NCBI RefSeq assembly: GCF_011758565.1
Contig: NZ_JAAMOX010000004.1
Span: forward strand, 1 to 64,000
Direction: 5' to 3'
DNA length: 64,000 nt
Source: Lysinibacter cavernae
GTDB lineage: Bacteria; Actinomycetota; Actinomycetes; Actinomycetales; Microbacteriaceae
Below are positions 53,769 to 64,000 of this stretch, in pieces. The position numbers and the translations under genes were made by a program. Numbering within the stretch: position 1 is the first letter of the stretch; every line of letters begins with the position of its first letter. The notes under the pieces were generated by a model. That model was not told the DNA's origin. It did not search any database and worked only from the letters and a program-made list of their open reading frames with translations.

Positions 53769-54773
53769 TTAGAGCCCCGTGCCGTGAACGGTATGGGGCT
53801 CTATGCGTGTAAGCTCCTCGTCGCTGAGTGGCGCCGCGTCGAGGGCAGCGACATTTTGTTCAAGCTGGGCAACACTCGACGCCCCGATCAGCGCCGAGGT
53901 TACCTGCGGCTGGCGCAGAATCCAGCTCAGGGCCAACTGCGCAAGCGTCTGCCCCCTCGATGCGGCGATATCGTTGAGGGCTCGCGCACGACCAAGGTAT
54001 TCCTCACTGATGCGTTCCTTCGGCAGAAATACGCTCGTGGCGGCCCGAGAGTCTGCTGGAATGGTGCCGCCAAGATAGCGATCTGTCAGCAGCCCCTGCG
54101 CGAGCGGAGAGAACACAATCGATCCGATGCCCTCTCGCTCAAGCACGGGGAAGAGGCCGTGCTCGATATGACGGTCGAACATTGAGTATCGTGGCTGGTG
54201 GATGAGGAGCCGAACGTTATGTGCGGAAAGCGCGGCCACCATGGCCTCGGTCTGCTCAGGGTTGTAGTTCGATACTCCGACGTAGAGCGCTTTACCACTC
54301 GTCACGGCGTGAGCGAGCGCGCCTGCAGTCTCCTCGATTGGTGTATCCGGGTCTGGTCGGTGATGGTAAAAAATATCGACGTAGTCGAGCCCCATCCGCT
54401 GCAAACTGCGGTCAAGCGACGACAGCAGGTACTTGCGAGATCCCCATTCGCCATAGGGGCCTTTGTGCATGTAGTACCCGGCTTTCGTCGAGACAATGAG
54501 TTCGTCTCGATAGGGAGCAAGGTCTTCTGCAAAAATCCGGCCGAAGTTGCGTTCAGCAGAGCCAGCTGGTGGCCCGTAGTTGTTGGCGAGGTCAATGTGG
54601 GTAATACCGAGGTCAAAGGCCCTCCTCAGAATCTCGCGCTGCGTCTCGATTGCCCTGGTGTCGCCAAAGTTGTGCCACAAACCGAGAGATAGTTCCGGGA
54701 GCAATAGGCCACTACGGCCGCATCTGGCGTATGGCATCGACGCGTATCGATTGTCGTTGGCAACATAGGTCAT
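53769..54773 (-). CDS. Aldo/keto reductase (YghZ/Gpr-like)
   Basis: 334 residues, AKR fold. Catalytic Tyr in NNYGPPAGSAERNFGRI, Asp and Lys in FDLGITHIDLANN and VSTKAGYYMHKGPYGEWGS, and His in YHHRPDPDTP. The last motif and length match YghZ-like L-glyceraldehyde 3-phosphate reductases. It reduces sugar-derived or toxic aldehydes using NADPH. It diverges from the TipA-like merR gene; the operator between them may control both genes. Confidence 0.92.
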   Translation of the reverse strand: MTYVANDNRYASMPYARCGRSGLLLPELSLGLWHNFGDTRAIETQREILRRAFDLGITHIDLANNYGPPAGSAERNFGRIFAEDLAPYRDELIVSTKAGYYMHKGPYGEWGSRKYLLSSLDRSLQRMGLDYVDIFYHHRPDPDTPIEETAGALAHAVTSGKALYVGVSNYNPEQTEAMVAALSAHNVRLLIHQPRYSMFDRHIEHGLFPVLEREGIGSIVFSPLAQGLLTDRYLGGTIPADSRAATSVFLPKERISEEYLGRARALNDIAASRGQTLAQLALSWILRQPQVTSALIGASSVAQLEQNVAALDAAPLSDEELTRIEPHTVHGTGL

Positions 54774-54816
54774 GGTGTTGTTCCTCTCACGCAGCGTGAC
54801 GGCGTCAAAAACCTGC

Positions 54817-54847
54817 TTGACTTTGACGTAACGTCAACTTTTATCGT
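54817..54847 (+). promoter_or_regulatory. MerR-type promoter and operator
   Basis: TTGACT (54817-54822) and TATCGT (54842-54847) are 19 bases apart, the long spacing typical of MerR-activated promoters. The spacer holds TTGACGTAACGTCAA (54823-54837), a dyad that would bind the MerR dimer. It lies between merR and the divergent aldo/keto reductase gene. Confidence 0.75.
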
Positions 54848-54912
54848 TGTACACGTGCCGCTCCGCAGCACACATCGCACAGCATCCGCCCACTCTACAC
54901 AGGGGAACACCG

Positions 54913-55674
54913 ATGGAACAGTCTATTTCGGAGATCGCCAGGCTCACCGGAACCACCTCGCGCACGCTTCGCCACTATCAGGCGATAGGCCTGCTCGAGC
55001 CAAGCCGCGTCGGGTACAACGGCTATCGCTACTACGACGACGACGCGCTCGTGAGGCTCCAACGCATCCTGCTGCTCCGCCAACTCGGCCTCGGCCTTGA
55101 AGCGATTGCCTCGGTGCTCTCGGGGGCTCAGAGCAACACGGATGCGCTTGATACACACCTGCGATGGTTGCATGCAGAGCGCGAGCACCTCGACCGACAG
55201 ATTCGATCGGTAGAGACAACACTCAAGAAACTCACGAATGGAGAACACCTCATGGCCGAAGAAATGTTTGACGGCTTCGATCACACTGCCCACCGAGAAG
55301 AAGTGGTACAACGCTGGGGCGCAGATACGTATCAGCGCAGCAATACTTGGTGGACACAACTGAGCGAAGAACAACGCAAGGAATTCCTTCACGCCCAGCG
55401 GCTCATCCAGGATGAGTTCGGCGCGGCCCAGCTCGCAGGCCACTCGCCGGAAAGTGATCAGGTTCAGGCGATTGCGGCAAAGCAGGTTGACTGGCTCAGG
55501 GTTGGTGCAGAGGGGACGGGGATGTCCGTCACCGCAGAGTATGTTGCTGGGCTCGGCGAACTCTACGTGAGTGACCCTCGTTTCGGCAAGAACTACACCA
55601 GGCATGACCCATCCGGAGCCGAGTACGTCAGGGATGCGCTTGCCTACTACGCATCGCACTCCCTCACGACGTAA
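54913..55674 (+). CDS. TipA-like MerR-family regulator
   Basis: 253 residues: a MerR DNA-binding domain (ISEIARLTGTTSRTLRHYQA, RLQRILLLRQLGLGLEAI), a coiled coil (about 80-110), and a C-terminal TipAS-like ligand domain (EEMFDGFDHTAHREEV, then VTAEYVAGLGELYVSDPRFG). TipA in Streptomyces senses thiopeptides and drugs and activates its own promoter. ATG 54913 follows AGGGGAA. The matching operator upstream has the 19-base spacing. I infer autoregulation and drug or stress response. Confidence 0.93.
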   Translation: MEQSISEIARLTGTTSRTLRHYQAIGLLEPSRVGYNGYRYYDDDALVRLQRILLLRQLGLGLEAIASVLSGAQSNTDALDTHLRWLHAEREHLDRQIRSVETTLKKLTNGEHLMAEEMFDGFDHTAHREEVVQRWGADTYQRSNTWWTQLSEEQRKEFLHAQRLIQDEFGAAQLAGHSPESDQVQAIAAKQVDWLRVGAEGTGMSVTAEYVAGLGELYVSDPRFGKNYTRHDPSGAEYVRDALAYYASHSLTT

Positions 55675-56152
55675 CCGGTTAGGACTCGGCCTCGGCCGTT
55701 ATGGCTCGTTGGAGCCGTGACGTTGTCAGGTTCTGCTTGATGATCAAGGCGAAGTCGTCATCCGTGCAATCGAGCGAACGGAATGACGGCAGCCCTGAGG
55801 CAGGGGCGGCAGCGATCGCAACGCTCCAGCAGTACGCGAGTCCCTTGCGAAGCGCCCGCACCAGGCTCCCCAGGCCAGAGAGGCTTGTGTCACTGAGTCG
55901 GTTGCAAGGCCATCGCAACCGCCTTCCGTAGGCTCAAGGACGAGTCTGTAGCGAGGAATCGAAGCCAAGTTCGAAACTCAGCGGAACCGCGCGCAAGAAT
56001 CCAATATCGAGTGTGCGGAGCATTAGTTCGCATGCCTCGGGTTTCTTCACAGCCCGGGATTGCTCCCTCAAAAAACAGGCGGAACGGTAACGCAGTCATA
56101 ACCTTCTGACAACCCCATTCACTTTCGATACCAGCCGTTGTAGGGTGTGGAT
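55675..56152. other. Intergenic region, possible gene remnant
   Basis: 478 bases without a convincing gene, between the merR stop and the ald start. On the minus strand three overlapping frames carry protein-like stretches of 70-80 residues (ending near 55679, 55744 and 55890) that could be one frameshifted gene, but I recognise no family. There is no Lrp-type AldR gene here, which usually sits beside ald. Confidence 0.35.
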
Positions 56153-57277
56153 ATGAGGATTTCCGTTCCCAAAGAAGTGAAAAACAACGAATTCCGCGTA
56201 GCTATCACCCCCGCTGGCGTTCACGACCTCACGACTAACGGCCATGAGGTGTTTATTCAAAGCGGTGCAGGTATAGGCTCAAGCATCCCGGATGCCGAAT
56301 ACGCGCAGGCGGGTGCCACTATTGTCTCGACCGCCGCTGAAACCTGGGCTACCGGCGAGCTTGTGCTCAAAGTCAAAGAGCCGGTTCCTGAGGAGTACGG
56401 CTACTTTCGTCCTGACCTCGCCCTCTTCACCTATCTACACCTCGCGGCAGAGCCAGCGCTCGCTGATGCGCTCCTCGCCTCAGGAGCAACAGCCATCGCA
56501 TACGAAACGGTACAGCTCCCGAACAACGCACTCCCGCTTCTTGCGCCGATGAGCGAGGTGGCAGGAAGGCTCTCCGTACTCGTTGGCGCCAACACAATGC
56601 TGAAGCCACACGGCGGACCAGGGCTCCTCATGCCTGGCGTGCCAGGAACCCGATCGGCGGATGTTGTCATCCTCGGCGGCGGCGTCGCCGGCACAAATGC
56701 CCTCGCGGTCGCCTACGGACTTGGGGCAAGGGTCACGGTGCTCGACACCAACCTTGTGCGCCTCCGTGAGCTCGACGCACAATATGCGGGGCACATCAAG
56801 ACCATCGCATCAAACAGCTATGAAATCGAGAAGGCTCTTGTCGATGCCGACCTGGTCATCGGCTCGGTCTTGCTTCCCGGCTCGCGTACCCCTCGACTCG
56901 TGAGCAACGCGCTCGTTGCCAAGATGAAGCAGGGCAGTGTGCTCGTTGACATCTCTGTCGACCAGGGCGGCTGCTTCGAGGATTCACGCCCAACGACCCA
57001 CGACGACCCAACATTCACCGTCCACGGTTCCGTGTTCTACTGCGTCGGCAATATGCCTGGCGCGGTGCCACACACGTCAACATATGCGCTCACCAACGCG
57101 ACGCTCCCCTACATTCGTCAGATGGCAAGGCTCGGGTGGCGCGAAGCCTGTCGAGCGGATGCCGCACTCGCCAAGGGCATTAATGTCTCGGGGTCGCGGG
57201 TGGTCAACGCATCGGTCGCCGACGCTCTCAATCGCCCGGCTGAGTCAGTGGACGAGCTGCTGGCAACAACGGCGTAG
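56153..57277 (+). CDS. ald: Alanine dehydrogenase
   Basis: 374 residues. It converts L-alanine to pyruvate and ammonia with NAD. Family blocks: MRISVPKEVKNNEFRVAITP at the N-terminus with substrate-binding Arg and Lys, the NAD motif VVILGGGVAGTNALAVAYGLG, and VDISVDQGGCFEDSRPTTHD. ATG 56153 is preferred over GTG 56147 by homology and has TAGGGTG upstream. It links alanine use to the pyruvate pool. No regulator gene is adjacent. Confidence 0.96.
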   Translation: MRISVPKEVKNNEFRVAITPAGVHDLTTNGHEVFIQSGAGIGSSIPDAEYAQAGATIVSTAAETWATGELVLKVKEPVPEEYGYFRPDLALFTYLHLAAEPALADALLASGATAIAYETVQLPNNALPLLAPMSEVAGRLSVLVGANTMLKPHGGPGLLMPGVPGTRSADVVILGGGVAGTNALAVAYGLGARVTVLDTNLVRLRELDAQYAGHIKTIASNSYEIEKALVDADLVIGSVLLPGSRTPRLVSNALVAKMKQGSVLVDISVDQGGCFEDSRPTTHDDPTFTVHGSVFYCVGNMPGAVPHTSTYALTNATLPYIRQMARLGWREACRADAALAKGINVSGSRVVNASVADALNRPAESVDELLATTA

Positions 57278-57300
57278 TCCGAGCGGCCAGAGCCAGCACG

Positions 57301-58128
57301 CTACAGCAGACTAATGCCGGTATACGTGTCCTCAGCAGGCGCGTACTCGGCGCTCACGACGTCAACAACAACAATGGTGACGTTGTCTCGCCCGCTGTTG
57401 CTGAGCGCCTGGGCAAGCAGTTCTCGGGCTGCTTGCTCTGGAGTCTCGGCGACGCCAAGGAAATGCTCGATGCCGTGGTCTGTAAGTTCTTTGGTGAGCC
57501 CATCTGAACAGATGAGCAGTCGCTGGCCTTCGACCAGGGCAAGCTGGACGTAATCGGGAATCGGCTCTTCGTTAAAACCAACCGCACGAGTAATGACGTT
57601 GCTGTGCGGATGCGTCTCGGCCTCTTCAGGCGTGATCGAACCGGTGTCAATGAGATGTTGGACCACGGAATGGTCGACCGTGATTTGGCTGAGCGCACCC
57701 TCAAAGTATTGATACACCCGCGAGTCGCCGATGTTGAAGCAGTCCCAGAGAAGGGTTTGGTCATGATTTGCGAGCGCGATGCCGGTAACCGTCGTGCCGG
57801 TGCCGAGGTCGCTGTCTCCGGCGTTCACCTCGATGTCTTCAACAGCCTGGCTCAGCGCCGCATCGATGTCGTTGCGGCACACGGTTGGGGTGCCACCGAG
57901 TTGACCGAGGCGACGGACCACAGCAGCGCTGGCGACGTCACCAGCTGAGTGACCACCCATTCCGTCAGCAACCGCAAAAACCGGCGGAGTTGTGACGTAG
58001 CTATCTTCGTTAACTTCACGCCGGTATCCAACATCGGTAATTGCGAACCACGAGAGTTTCACTTTGCCAGGGTTAAGATCGGGCGCGTCAACGACGAATT
58101 CGTTCTGGTTGAGACCAACCTCTGTCAT
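57301..58128 (-). CDS. PP2C-type serine/threonine phosphatase
   Basis: 275 residues from the ATG at 58128 (a GTG at 58170 would add 14). Metal-binding motifs: VNEDSYVTTPPVFAVADGMGGHSAGDVAS, SDGLTKELTD and GRDNVTIVVVD. It removes phosphate from Ser/Thr, in actinobacteria usually opposing PASTA kinases. No kinase gene is adjacent. It is convergent with ald with a 23-base gap. Confidence 0.92.
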   Translation of the reverse strand: MTEVGLNQNEFVVDAPDLNPGKVKLSWFAITDVGYRREVNEDSYVTTPPVFAVADGMGGHSAGDVASAAVVRRLGQLGGTPTVCRNDIDAALSQAVEDIEVNAGDSDLGTGTTVTGIALANHDQTLLWDCFNIGDSRVYQYFEGALSQITVDHSVVQHLIDTGSITPEEAETHPHSNVITRAVGFNEEPIPDYVQLALVEGQRLLICSDGLTKELTDHGIEHFLGVAETPEQAARELLAQALSNSGRDNVTIVVVDVVSAEYAPAEDTYTGISLL

Positions 58129-58224
58129 TCGGATGTCTTTCGCACACAACGAGCCTAGTCGGTTCTCCACCGCGCCAACGAGTGTAACGTGGCGCGGTGG
58201 AGAACTCAGACAGCTCGTGCGCTG

Positions 58225-58737
58225 TTAGGAGTTGAAAGGAACGTAGCCCTGGTTGGGCACGCCGTTGAACCGAACGTTGTCTTTGAGGATGTTGTTGTAC
58301 CAGCTTGGCGGCGGAACCGACGCTGGGTTGAACTGAGCCTTGTTGACCGCAACCACGATCAGCCAAATCAAGCCAAGGAAGAAGCCAAAGATTGTGTACC
58401 CCACCGCGTTGAGGCCAAGTTTGAGGTTGATCCGGTACATGGCGAGAACGTAGAGCACGAGGAAGGCAATATTACCCACGAACGGGATAAACGATACAAA
58501 GAAGTACCACGGGTTGATGTCACCAAGCTTGAGAAAAATCATGGTGTTGTAGATCGGAACCCACGCGCGCCACTTCTTGTCCACGCCTGCTTTCGTGAAC
58601 AGCATCGACATAAAGATCGACGAGATGACGTAGCCGGCAACCGCAAAAATAAAGATGACAAATGCGTACACCGCGAGGAAGGCAAAGAGCGCAAAGCCCT
58701 CTGTGGTGCTGTAATCGGAATATTCAGTAAGGAACAC
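58225..58737 (-). CDS. Membrane protein, DUF5684-like
   Basis: 170 residues from GTG 58737, preceded by AAAGG; the ATG at 58788 has no ribosome site. Three to four membrane helices: ALFAFLAVYAFVIFIFAVAG, PWYFFVSFIPFVGNIAFLVL, and YTIFGFFLGLIWLIVVAV. The block SMLFTKAGVDKKWRAWVPIY with PIYN is typical of DUF5684 and related proteins near signal peptidases. Function unknown. Confidence 0.75.
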   Translation of the reverse strand: MFLTEYSDYSTTEGFALFAFLAVYAFVIFIFAVAGYVISSIFMSMLFTKAGVDKKWRAWVPIYNTMIFLKLGDINPWYFFVSFIPFVGNIAFLVLYVLAMYRINLKLGLNAVGYTIFGFFLGLIWLIVVAVNKAQFNPASVPPPSWYNNILKDNVRFNGVPNQGYVPFNS

Positions 58738-58852
58738 GAGGTTGCCTTTCGGGTGAAGTTGGGTCGGCCTAGCATACCGACGAAACATGAAACTCTGAGT
58801 TTACTCAAAGTTCGATTCCTAGCGTAGCGCGCACACCCCGACCAACGCCAGG

Positions 58853-59635
58853 CTACAGGCCGGGAACCACCAATTGCAGCGTATGTTCGTCTGCGAGAGC
58901 AACCTCATGCCCCGTTGAGAGCAGCCCTTCAAGCAACTCGTGAGCAGTCGAAAACTCGACTCCTTCACGAGCAAGAGAGCGTACAAGCTCGCCCTTGCCT
59001 TTTTTATTGAAGTGATTGAGCGCACGCAGTGAGCCGTCACGCTCTCTCGTGAGAACATCAACAGAGAGAAAACGGTCGGAGAACGGTACCGGCGCCAACT
59101 CGCGATACCCCTTTGACCGCAAGTCGATGACTAACTCGTGCCCGTTGCCAAACATCGTCTCCGGCAGCTGGCTCCAGAATGCCCTCAGTGTGTTACCGCG
59201 ACCGAGTACCGCAGAGTTGTATGACAGCCGATAAGCGGGGATATGGTCGCCCGCCATGATCGGGCCAAACAAGGCCGACTGGATGATGACGTGGTGATGC
59301 AGGTACGCGAGAGCAGCAGCATCGAGTGACGCCACGCCAATAGCGTCGTACAGGACACCGGTGTATCTGGCAATTGCTGGCAGCGTTGGAGCGGTGCGAA
59401 GCTCACGATTTCGGTCAATTTCGCCAAGCTGCTTTGGCCCAAGCTTGAGCACTCGCTGGCTTTCGTCTACGTCGGCCGCAAGAGAGACGACCACTTCAAC
59501 AAGAGATTCCCTGCGCTTGAGCAGTAGCGCGGAATCCTCGGGGCTTAACGAGAGAGAGGCGAGACCACTCAGTTGGAGTGGCCCCGCCTCTCCCCCGCTG
59601 ACCTTCGTTTCGGAAGGCGGCAGAAGAATTTTCAT
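58853..59635 (-). CDS. yaaA: Peroxide stress protein YaaA (UPF0246)
   Basis: 260 residues. The YaaA family start MKILLPPSETKVSGG is at ATG 59635, with the conserved YTGVLYDAIG, LFGPIMAGDHIPAYRLS and VIDLRSKGYRELAP blocks. In E. coli YaaA lowers free iron during peroxide stress, and the family has a DNA-binding cantaloupe fold. It follows the ATP synthase genes on the same strand (57-base gap after atpC), but is probably expressed separately. Confidence 0.93.
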   Translation of the reverse strand: MKILLPPSETKVSGGEAGPLQLSGLASLSLSPEDSALLLKRRESLVEVVVSLAADVDESQRVLKLGPKQLGEIDRNRELRTAPTLPAIARYTGVLYDAIGVASLDAAALAYLHHHVIIQSALFGPIMAGDHIPAYRLSYNSAVLGRGNTLRAFWSQLPETMFGNGHELVIDLRSKGYRELAPVPFSDRFLSVDVLTRERDGSLRALNHFNKKGKGELVRSLAREGVEFSTAHELLEGLLSTGHEVALADEHTLQLVVPGL

Positions 59636-59691
59636 TATGGTTATTGACTCGCACGTCATCACCTCGGCCCTAGAGGCCGGATGCTGGCGTG

Positions 59692-59958
59692 TTAGGCGAC
59701 GATCGAAGCCCGTCCGGCAACAACCTGCACAACGTTGTTGTCGACCGACAGGAAGCCGTCGGCAGCGTCAACAACAACCCTGGAGCCGTCAAGCGCGGTC
59801 ACCCGCACCTCACCGCCGGCAAGGATAGCAAGCATCGGTTCGTGACCGGCAAGGATGCCGATCTCGCCTTCGACGGTCTTTGCGATGATCTGCGATGCCT
59901 CGCCAGTCCACACTTCGCGGTCTGCCGAAACAACACTCACCGTAAGAGGCGCTGCCAT
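59692..59958 (-). CDS. atpC: ATP synthase epsilon subunit (short form)
   Basis: 88 residues. Only the N-terminal beta-sandwich domain is present (LTVSVVSADREVWTGEASQI, GEIGILAGHEPMLAIL). The C-terminal helical hairpin that brakes the rotor in longer epsilon subunits is missing, as in several actinobacteria. ATG 59958 lies 2 bases from the atpD stop, so both are coupled. Confidence 0.93.
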   Translation of the reverse strand: MAAPLTVSVVSADREVWTGEASQIIAKTVEGEIGILAGHEPMLAILAGGEVRVTALDGSRVVVDAADGFLSVDNNVVQVVAGRASIVA

Positions 59959-59960
59959 AA

Positions 59961-61439
<1,479 letters not shown>

Positions 61440-62339
61440 CTAGTTGGCAAGCGCGTCAGCGCCGCCCACAATTTCTGAAATCTGTTGGGTAATTTCCGAC
61501 TGACGGGCGTTGTTGGCCAGTCGGGTGTAGTCACGAATGAGTCCGTCAGCGTTGTCGCTGGCCGACTTCATCGCCTTCTGCGTTGCGGCGTGCTTTGAAG
61601 CGGCCGACTGCAGCATTGCGTTGAAGATACGAGACTCGATATAAACCGGCAGGAGTTTGTCAAGAACGCTTTCGGCGTCGGGCTCAAACTCGTACAGCGG
61701 CTCAATCTTCGCCAGTTCGGGGCCGGCTTCGGCCTCTCCCTGTACGAGCTCAAGTGGCAGGAGACGGATGACCTCTGGGGTCTGCGTCATCATGCTCACG
61801 AAGCGGTTGTAGACCACGTGAATCTCGTCAACGCCGCCCTGTTTCGCATCGCGTGCGAATGCCTCAAGCAGCGTGTCGCCGATTTCTTGTGCCGTCTCGA
61901 AGACCGGGTTGTCAGTTCCACCCGACCAGACGCGCTCTGCAGCGCGCTGACGGAATGCAAAGTACCCCTGGGCCTTGCGACCAACGAGGTAGTAGACAAC
62001 TTCTTTGCCTTCTTCGCGCAGCAGTTCGCTGAGCTGTTCAGCTTCGCGCAAAACGTTTGAGTTGAACGCACCAGCGAGACCACGGTCAGACGAGAAGATG
62101 AGCACGGCAGCGCGCTCAACCTTTTCGGGCTCTGTAGTCAGCAGGTGATCAACATTTGAGTGCGAAGCCACGGCCGAAACGGCGCGGGTAATGGCGCGTG
62201 CGTAAGGGGTTGATGCCTGGACTCGTGCCTGTGCCTTCTGGATACGTGAGGCAGCGATCAACTCCATTGCACGCGTGATCTTCTTGGTCGTCTGGGCAGA
62301 TTTGATTTTCTGCCGGTAGACCCGAAGTTGCGCTCCCAT
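61440..62339 (-). CDS. atpG: ATP synthase gamma subunit
   Basis: 299 residues. N-terminal [20 protein letters not shown] and C-terminal [20 protein letters not shown], with coiled-coil helices at both ends. It is the rotor shaft of F1. 27 bases separate it from atpD and 107 from atpA. Confidence 0.97.
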   Translation of the reverse strand: MGAQLRVYRQKIKSAQTTKKITRAMELIAASRIQKAQARVQASTPYARAITRAVSAVASHSNVDHLLTTEPEKVERAAVLIFSSDRGLAGAFNSNVLREAEQLSELLREEGKEVVYYLVGRKAQGYFAFRQRAAERVWSGGTDNPVFETAQEIGDTLLEAFARDAKQGGVDEIHVVYNRFVSMMTQTPEVIRLLPLELVQGEAEAGPELAKIEPLYEFEPDAESVLDKLLPVYIESRIFNAMLQSAASKHAATQKAMKSASDNADGLIRDYTRLANNARQSEITQQISEIVGGADALAN

Positions 62340-62446
62340 GTCTCTCCTGTGTTCCTAAAAGTTATTCGATCGGTGTGTTTGTGTTCGCTGTGGTGGCAGA
62401 TGCTCCGCCACCACAGCGGGCGTCAAACGACGCCTGTCAAAAGCGA

Positions 62447-64000
62447 TTAGCGCTTCTTGACTACGATCTTTTCCTGGTTGACGTCGTCTTCGTCGAGAGC
62501 CTTGACCTCTTCGTTGCCAACGAGTGACTTGCCTTCGCTCGTCTGGAACTCAAGCTTGAACTTGTCAATGCTTGAACCAAGCGTTGCGACGGTATCGTCG
62601 TCAAGCACGTTGGTCTCGCGGAGCGTGTTGAGAACCTCGGTGTTGCGACCAAGGTAGTCGAGCAGCTCGCGCTCAAAGCGCAGGATGTCTTCAACAGGAA
62701 CCTCGTCGAGCTTGCCGTTGGTGCCAGCCCAGATCGAAACAACCTGGTCTTCAACGGGGTACGGCGAGTACTGCGGCTGCTTGAGCAACTCGGTGAGGCG
62801 TGCGCCTCTGGCGAGCTGACGGCGGCTTGCAGCGTCGAGGTCGGATGCGAACATCGCGAAGGCCTCAAGCGAACGGTACTGGGCGAGCTCGAGCTTGAGC
62901 GTTCCAGAAACCTTCTTGATCGACTTGACCTGAGCGTCTCCACCAACACGCGAAACCGAGATACCAACGTCAACAGCAGGGCGCTGGTTGGCGTTGAAGA
63001 GGTCGGACTGGAGGAAGATCTGGCCGTCGGTGATCGAGATCACGTTGGTGGGGATGTAGGCAGAAACGTCGTTTGCCTTGGTCTCGATGATTGGCAGACC
63101 TGTCATCGAACCAGCACCCAGCTCGTCGGAGAGCTTTGCACAACGCTCGAGCAGACGCGAGTGCAAGTAGAAGACGTCACCAGGGTAAGCCTCGCGGCCC
63201 GGTGGACGGCGGAGCAGCAGTGAAACGGCACGGTAGGCCTCAGCCTGCTTCGACAGGTCATCGAAGATGATGAGTACGTGCTTGCTGTCGTACATCCAGT
63301 GCTGGCCGATAGCCGAACCGGTGTACGGAGCGAGGTACTTGAAGCCTGCTGGGTCGGATGCTGGCGAAGCCACGATGGTCGTGTACTCCATGGCGCCGGC
63401 GTCCTCGAGTGCACCGCGAACGGCTGCGATGGTCGAGCCCTTCTGACCGATAGCAACGTAGATGCAACGAACCTGCTTGTTGGTGTCGCCCGACTCCCAG
63501 TTCGCCTTCTGGTTGATGATGGTGTCAATCGCGATGGCGGTCTTACCCGTCTGGCGGTCACCAATGATGAGCTGACGCTGTCCACGACCGATCGGGATCA
63601 TGGCGTCGATCGCCTTGATGCCGGTCTGCATTGGCTCGTGAACCGACTTACGGGCCATAACGCCAGGAGCCTGAAGCTCAAGGGCGCGGCGGCCGGTCGA
63701 AGCGATTTCGCCAAGGCCATCAATTGGGTTTCCGAGAGGGTCAACCACGCGGCCGAGGTATCCCTCGCCAACGGGAACGGAGAGGACCTCACCTGTGCGG
63801 GTGACTTCCTGTCCCTCTTCAATGCCGGTGAACTCACCGAGCACAACAACACCAATTTTGGTCTCGTCGAGGTTTTGAGCAAGACCGAGGGTTCCGTCGG
63901 CAAAACGAACCAGCTCGTTCGCCATAACGCCGGGGAGACCCTCAACGTGTGCGATACCGTCAGCGGCATCAACAACGTAGCCAATCTCAGTCTTCGAGGC
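62447..64000 (-). CDS. atpA: ATP synthase alpha subunit, 5' end outside the window
   Basis: 517 codons are visible; the gene continues past the right edge, and the first visible residues are [20 protein letters not shown], so about 25 N-terminal residues are missing. The Walker A is [15 protein letters not shown], with [20 protein letters not shown]. It is the non-catalytic nucleotide-binding partner of beta in F1. The frame runs unbroken to base 64000; a shorter reading from an internal ATG (63925) is not the real start. Confidence 0.98.
   Translation of the reverse strand, partial: ASKTEIGYVVDAADGIAHVEGLPGVMANELVRFADGTLGLAQNLDETKIGVVVLGEFTGIEEGQEVTRTGEVLSVPVGEGYLGRVVDPLGNPIDGLGEIASTGRRALELQAPGVMARKSVHEPMQTGIKAIDAMIPIGRGQRQLIIGDRQTGKTAIAIDTIINQKANWESGDTNKQVRCIYVAIGQKGSTIAAVRGALEDAGAMEYTTIVASPASDPAGFKYLAPYTGSAIGQHWMYDSKHVLIIFDDLSKQAEAYRAVSLLLRRPPGREAYPGDVFYLHSRLLERCAKLSDELGAGSMTGLPIIETKANDVSAYIPTNVISITDGQIFLQSDLFNANQRPAVDVGISVSRVGGDAQVKSIKKVSGTLKLELAQYRSLEAFAMFASDLDAASRRQLARGARLTELLKQPQYSPYPVEDQVVSIWAGTNGKLDEVPVEDILRFERELLDYLGRNTEVLNTLRETNVLDDDTVATLGSSIDKFKLEFQTSEGKSLVGNEEVKALDEDDVNQEKIVVKKR

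Overview
The window is one continuous piece of chromosome from a high-GC Gram-positive bacterium, most likely an actinobacterium of the family Microbacteriaceae. This rests on the strong G/C bias at third codon positions, frequent GTG starts, actinobacterial protein architectures (PspC-type histidine kinase, GapB-type long GAPDH, TipA-like MerR, FrnE-like DsbA) and the absence of mycolate genes. No genus can be named from the sequence alone. I see no prophage, integrase, insertion sequence, CRISPR array or rRNA. The only RNA gene found is one tRNA-Gln.

Layout. 1-7.1 kb: the 5' end of mazG (minus), nhaA, a small membrane protein, then mfd, pth and rplY (minus). 7.2-12.7 kb: a lactate-use locus with a GntR/FCD regulator divergent from lldP and a large FAD/Fe-S D-lactate dehydrogenase; an LldR-type operator lies between regulator and permease. 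12.6-13.8 kb: a DUF559/Vsr-like nuclease gene between two related palindromic repeats, each of which starts on the stop codon of the gene before it. 13.8-16.1 kb: gntR-type regulator and gnd. 16.2-18.7 kb: prs, glmU and tRNA-Gln (minus). 18.9-25.1 kb: a MarR regulator convergent with an unusual RND transporter, then an ABC-F ATPase. 25.1-29.7 kb: a membrane protein with a pentapeptide-repeat N-terminus, a DsbA/FrnE oxidoreductase with a coupled downstream ORF, a beta-propeller lipoprotein and ispE. 29.9-35.4 kb: the branched-chain amino acid cluster ilvD-ilvB-ilvH-ilvC (minus) ending at a strong terminator.

35.5-44.3 kb: an OhrR-like regulator, gap, a tandem TetR regulator, a zinc-ribbon SDR-like protein, the otsA-otsB trehalose pair, and a divergent TIM-barrel isomerase. 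44.3-49.6 kb: two translationally coupled family-3 glycosidases, the first membrane-anchored and circularly permuted. 49.6-53.7 kb: an envelope-stress type module (PspC histidine kinase and LuxR regulator, divergent from a PspC membrane protein and a small membrane protein). 53.8-59.6 kb: aldo/keto reductase divergent from a TipA-like MerR gene, alanine dehydrogenase, a PP2C phosphatase, a DUF5684-like membrane protein and yaaA. 59.7-64 kb: the ATP synthase genes atpA (partial), atpG, atpD and atpC (minus).

Most genes are core metabolism. The most unusual signals are the palindrome-flanked nuclease gene, the coiled-coil insertion in the RND pump, the permuted GH3 gene preceded by a large RNA-like hairpin, the 15-bp coding repeat array, the SDR-like protein without its catalytic Tyr, and a recurring GTGGATGC word that runs against local codon choice.
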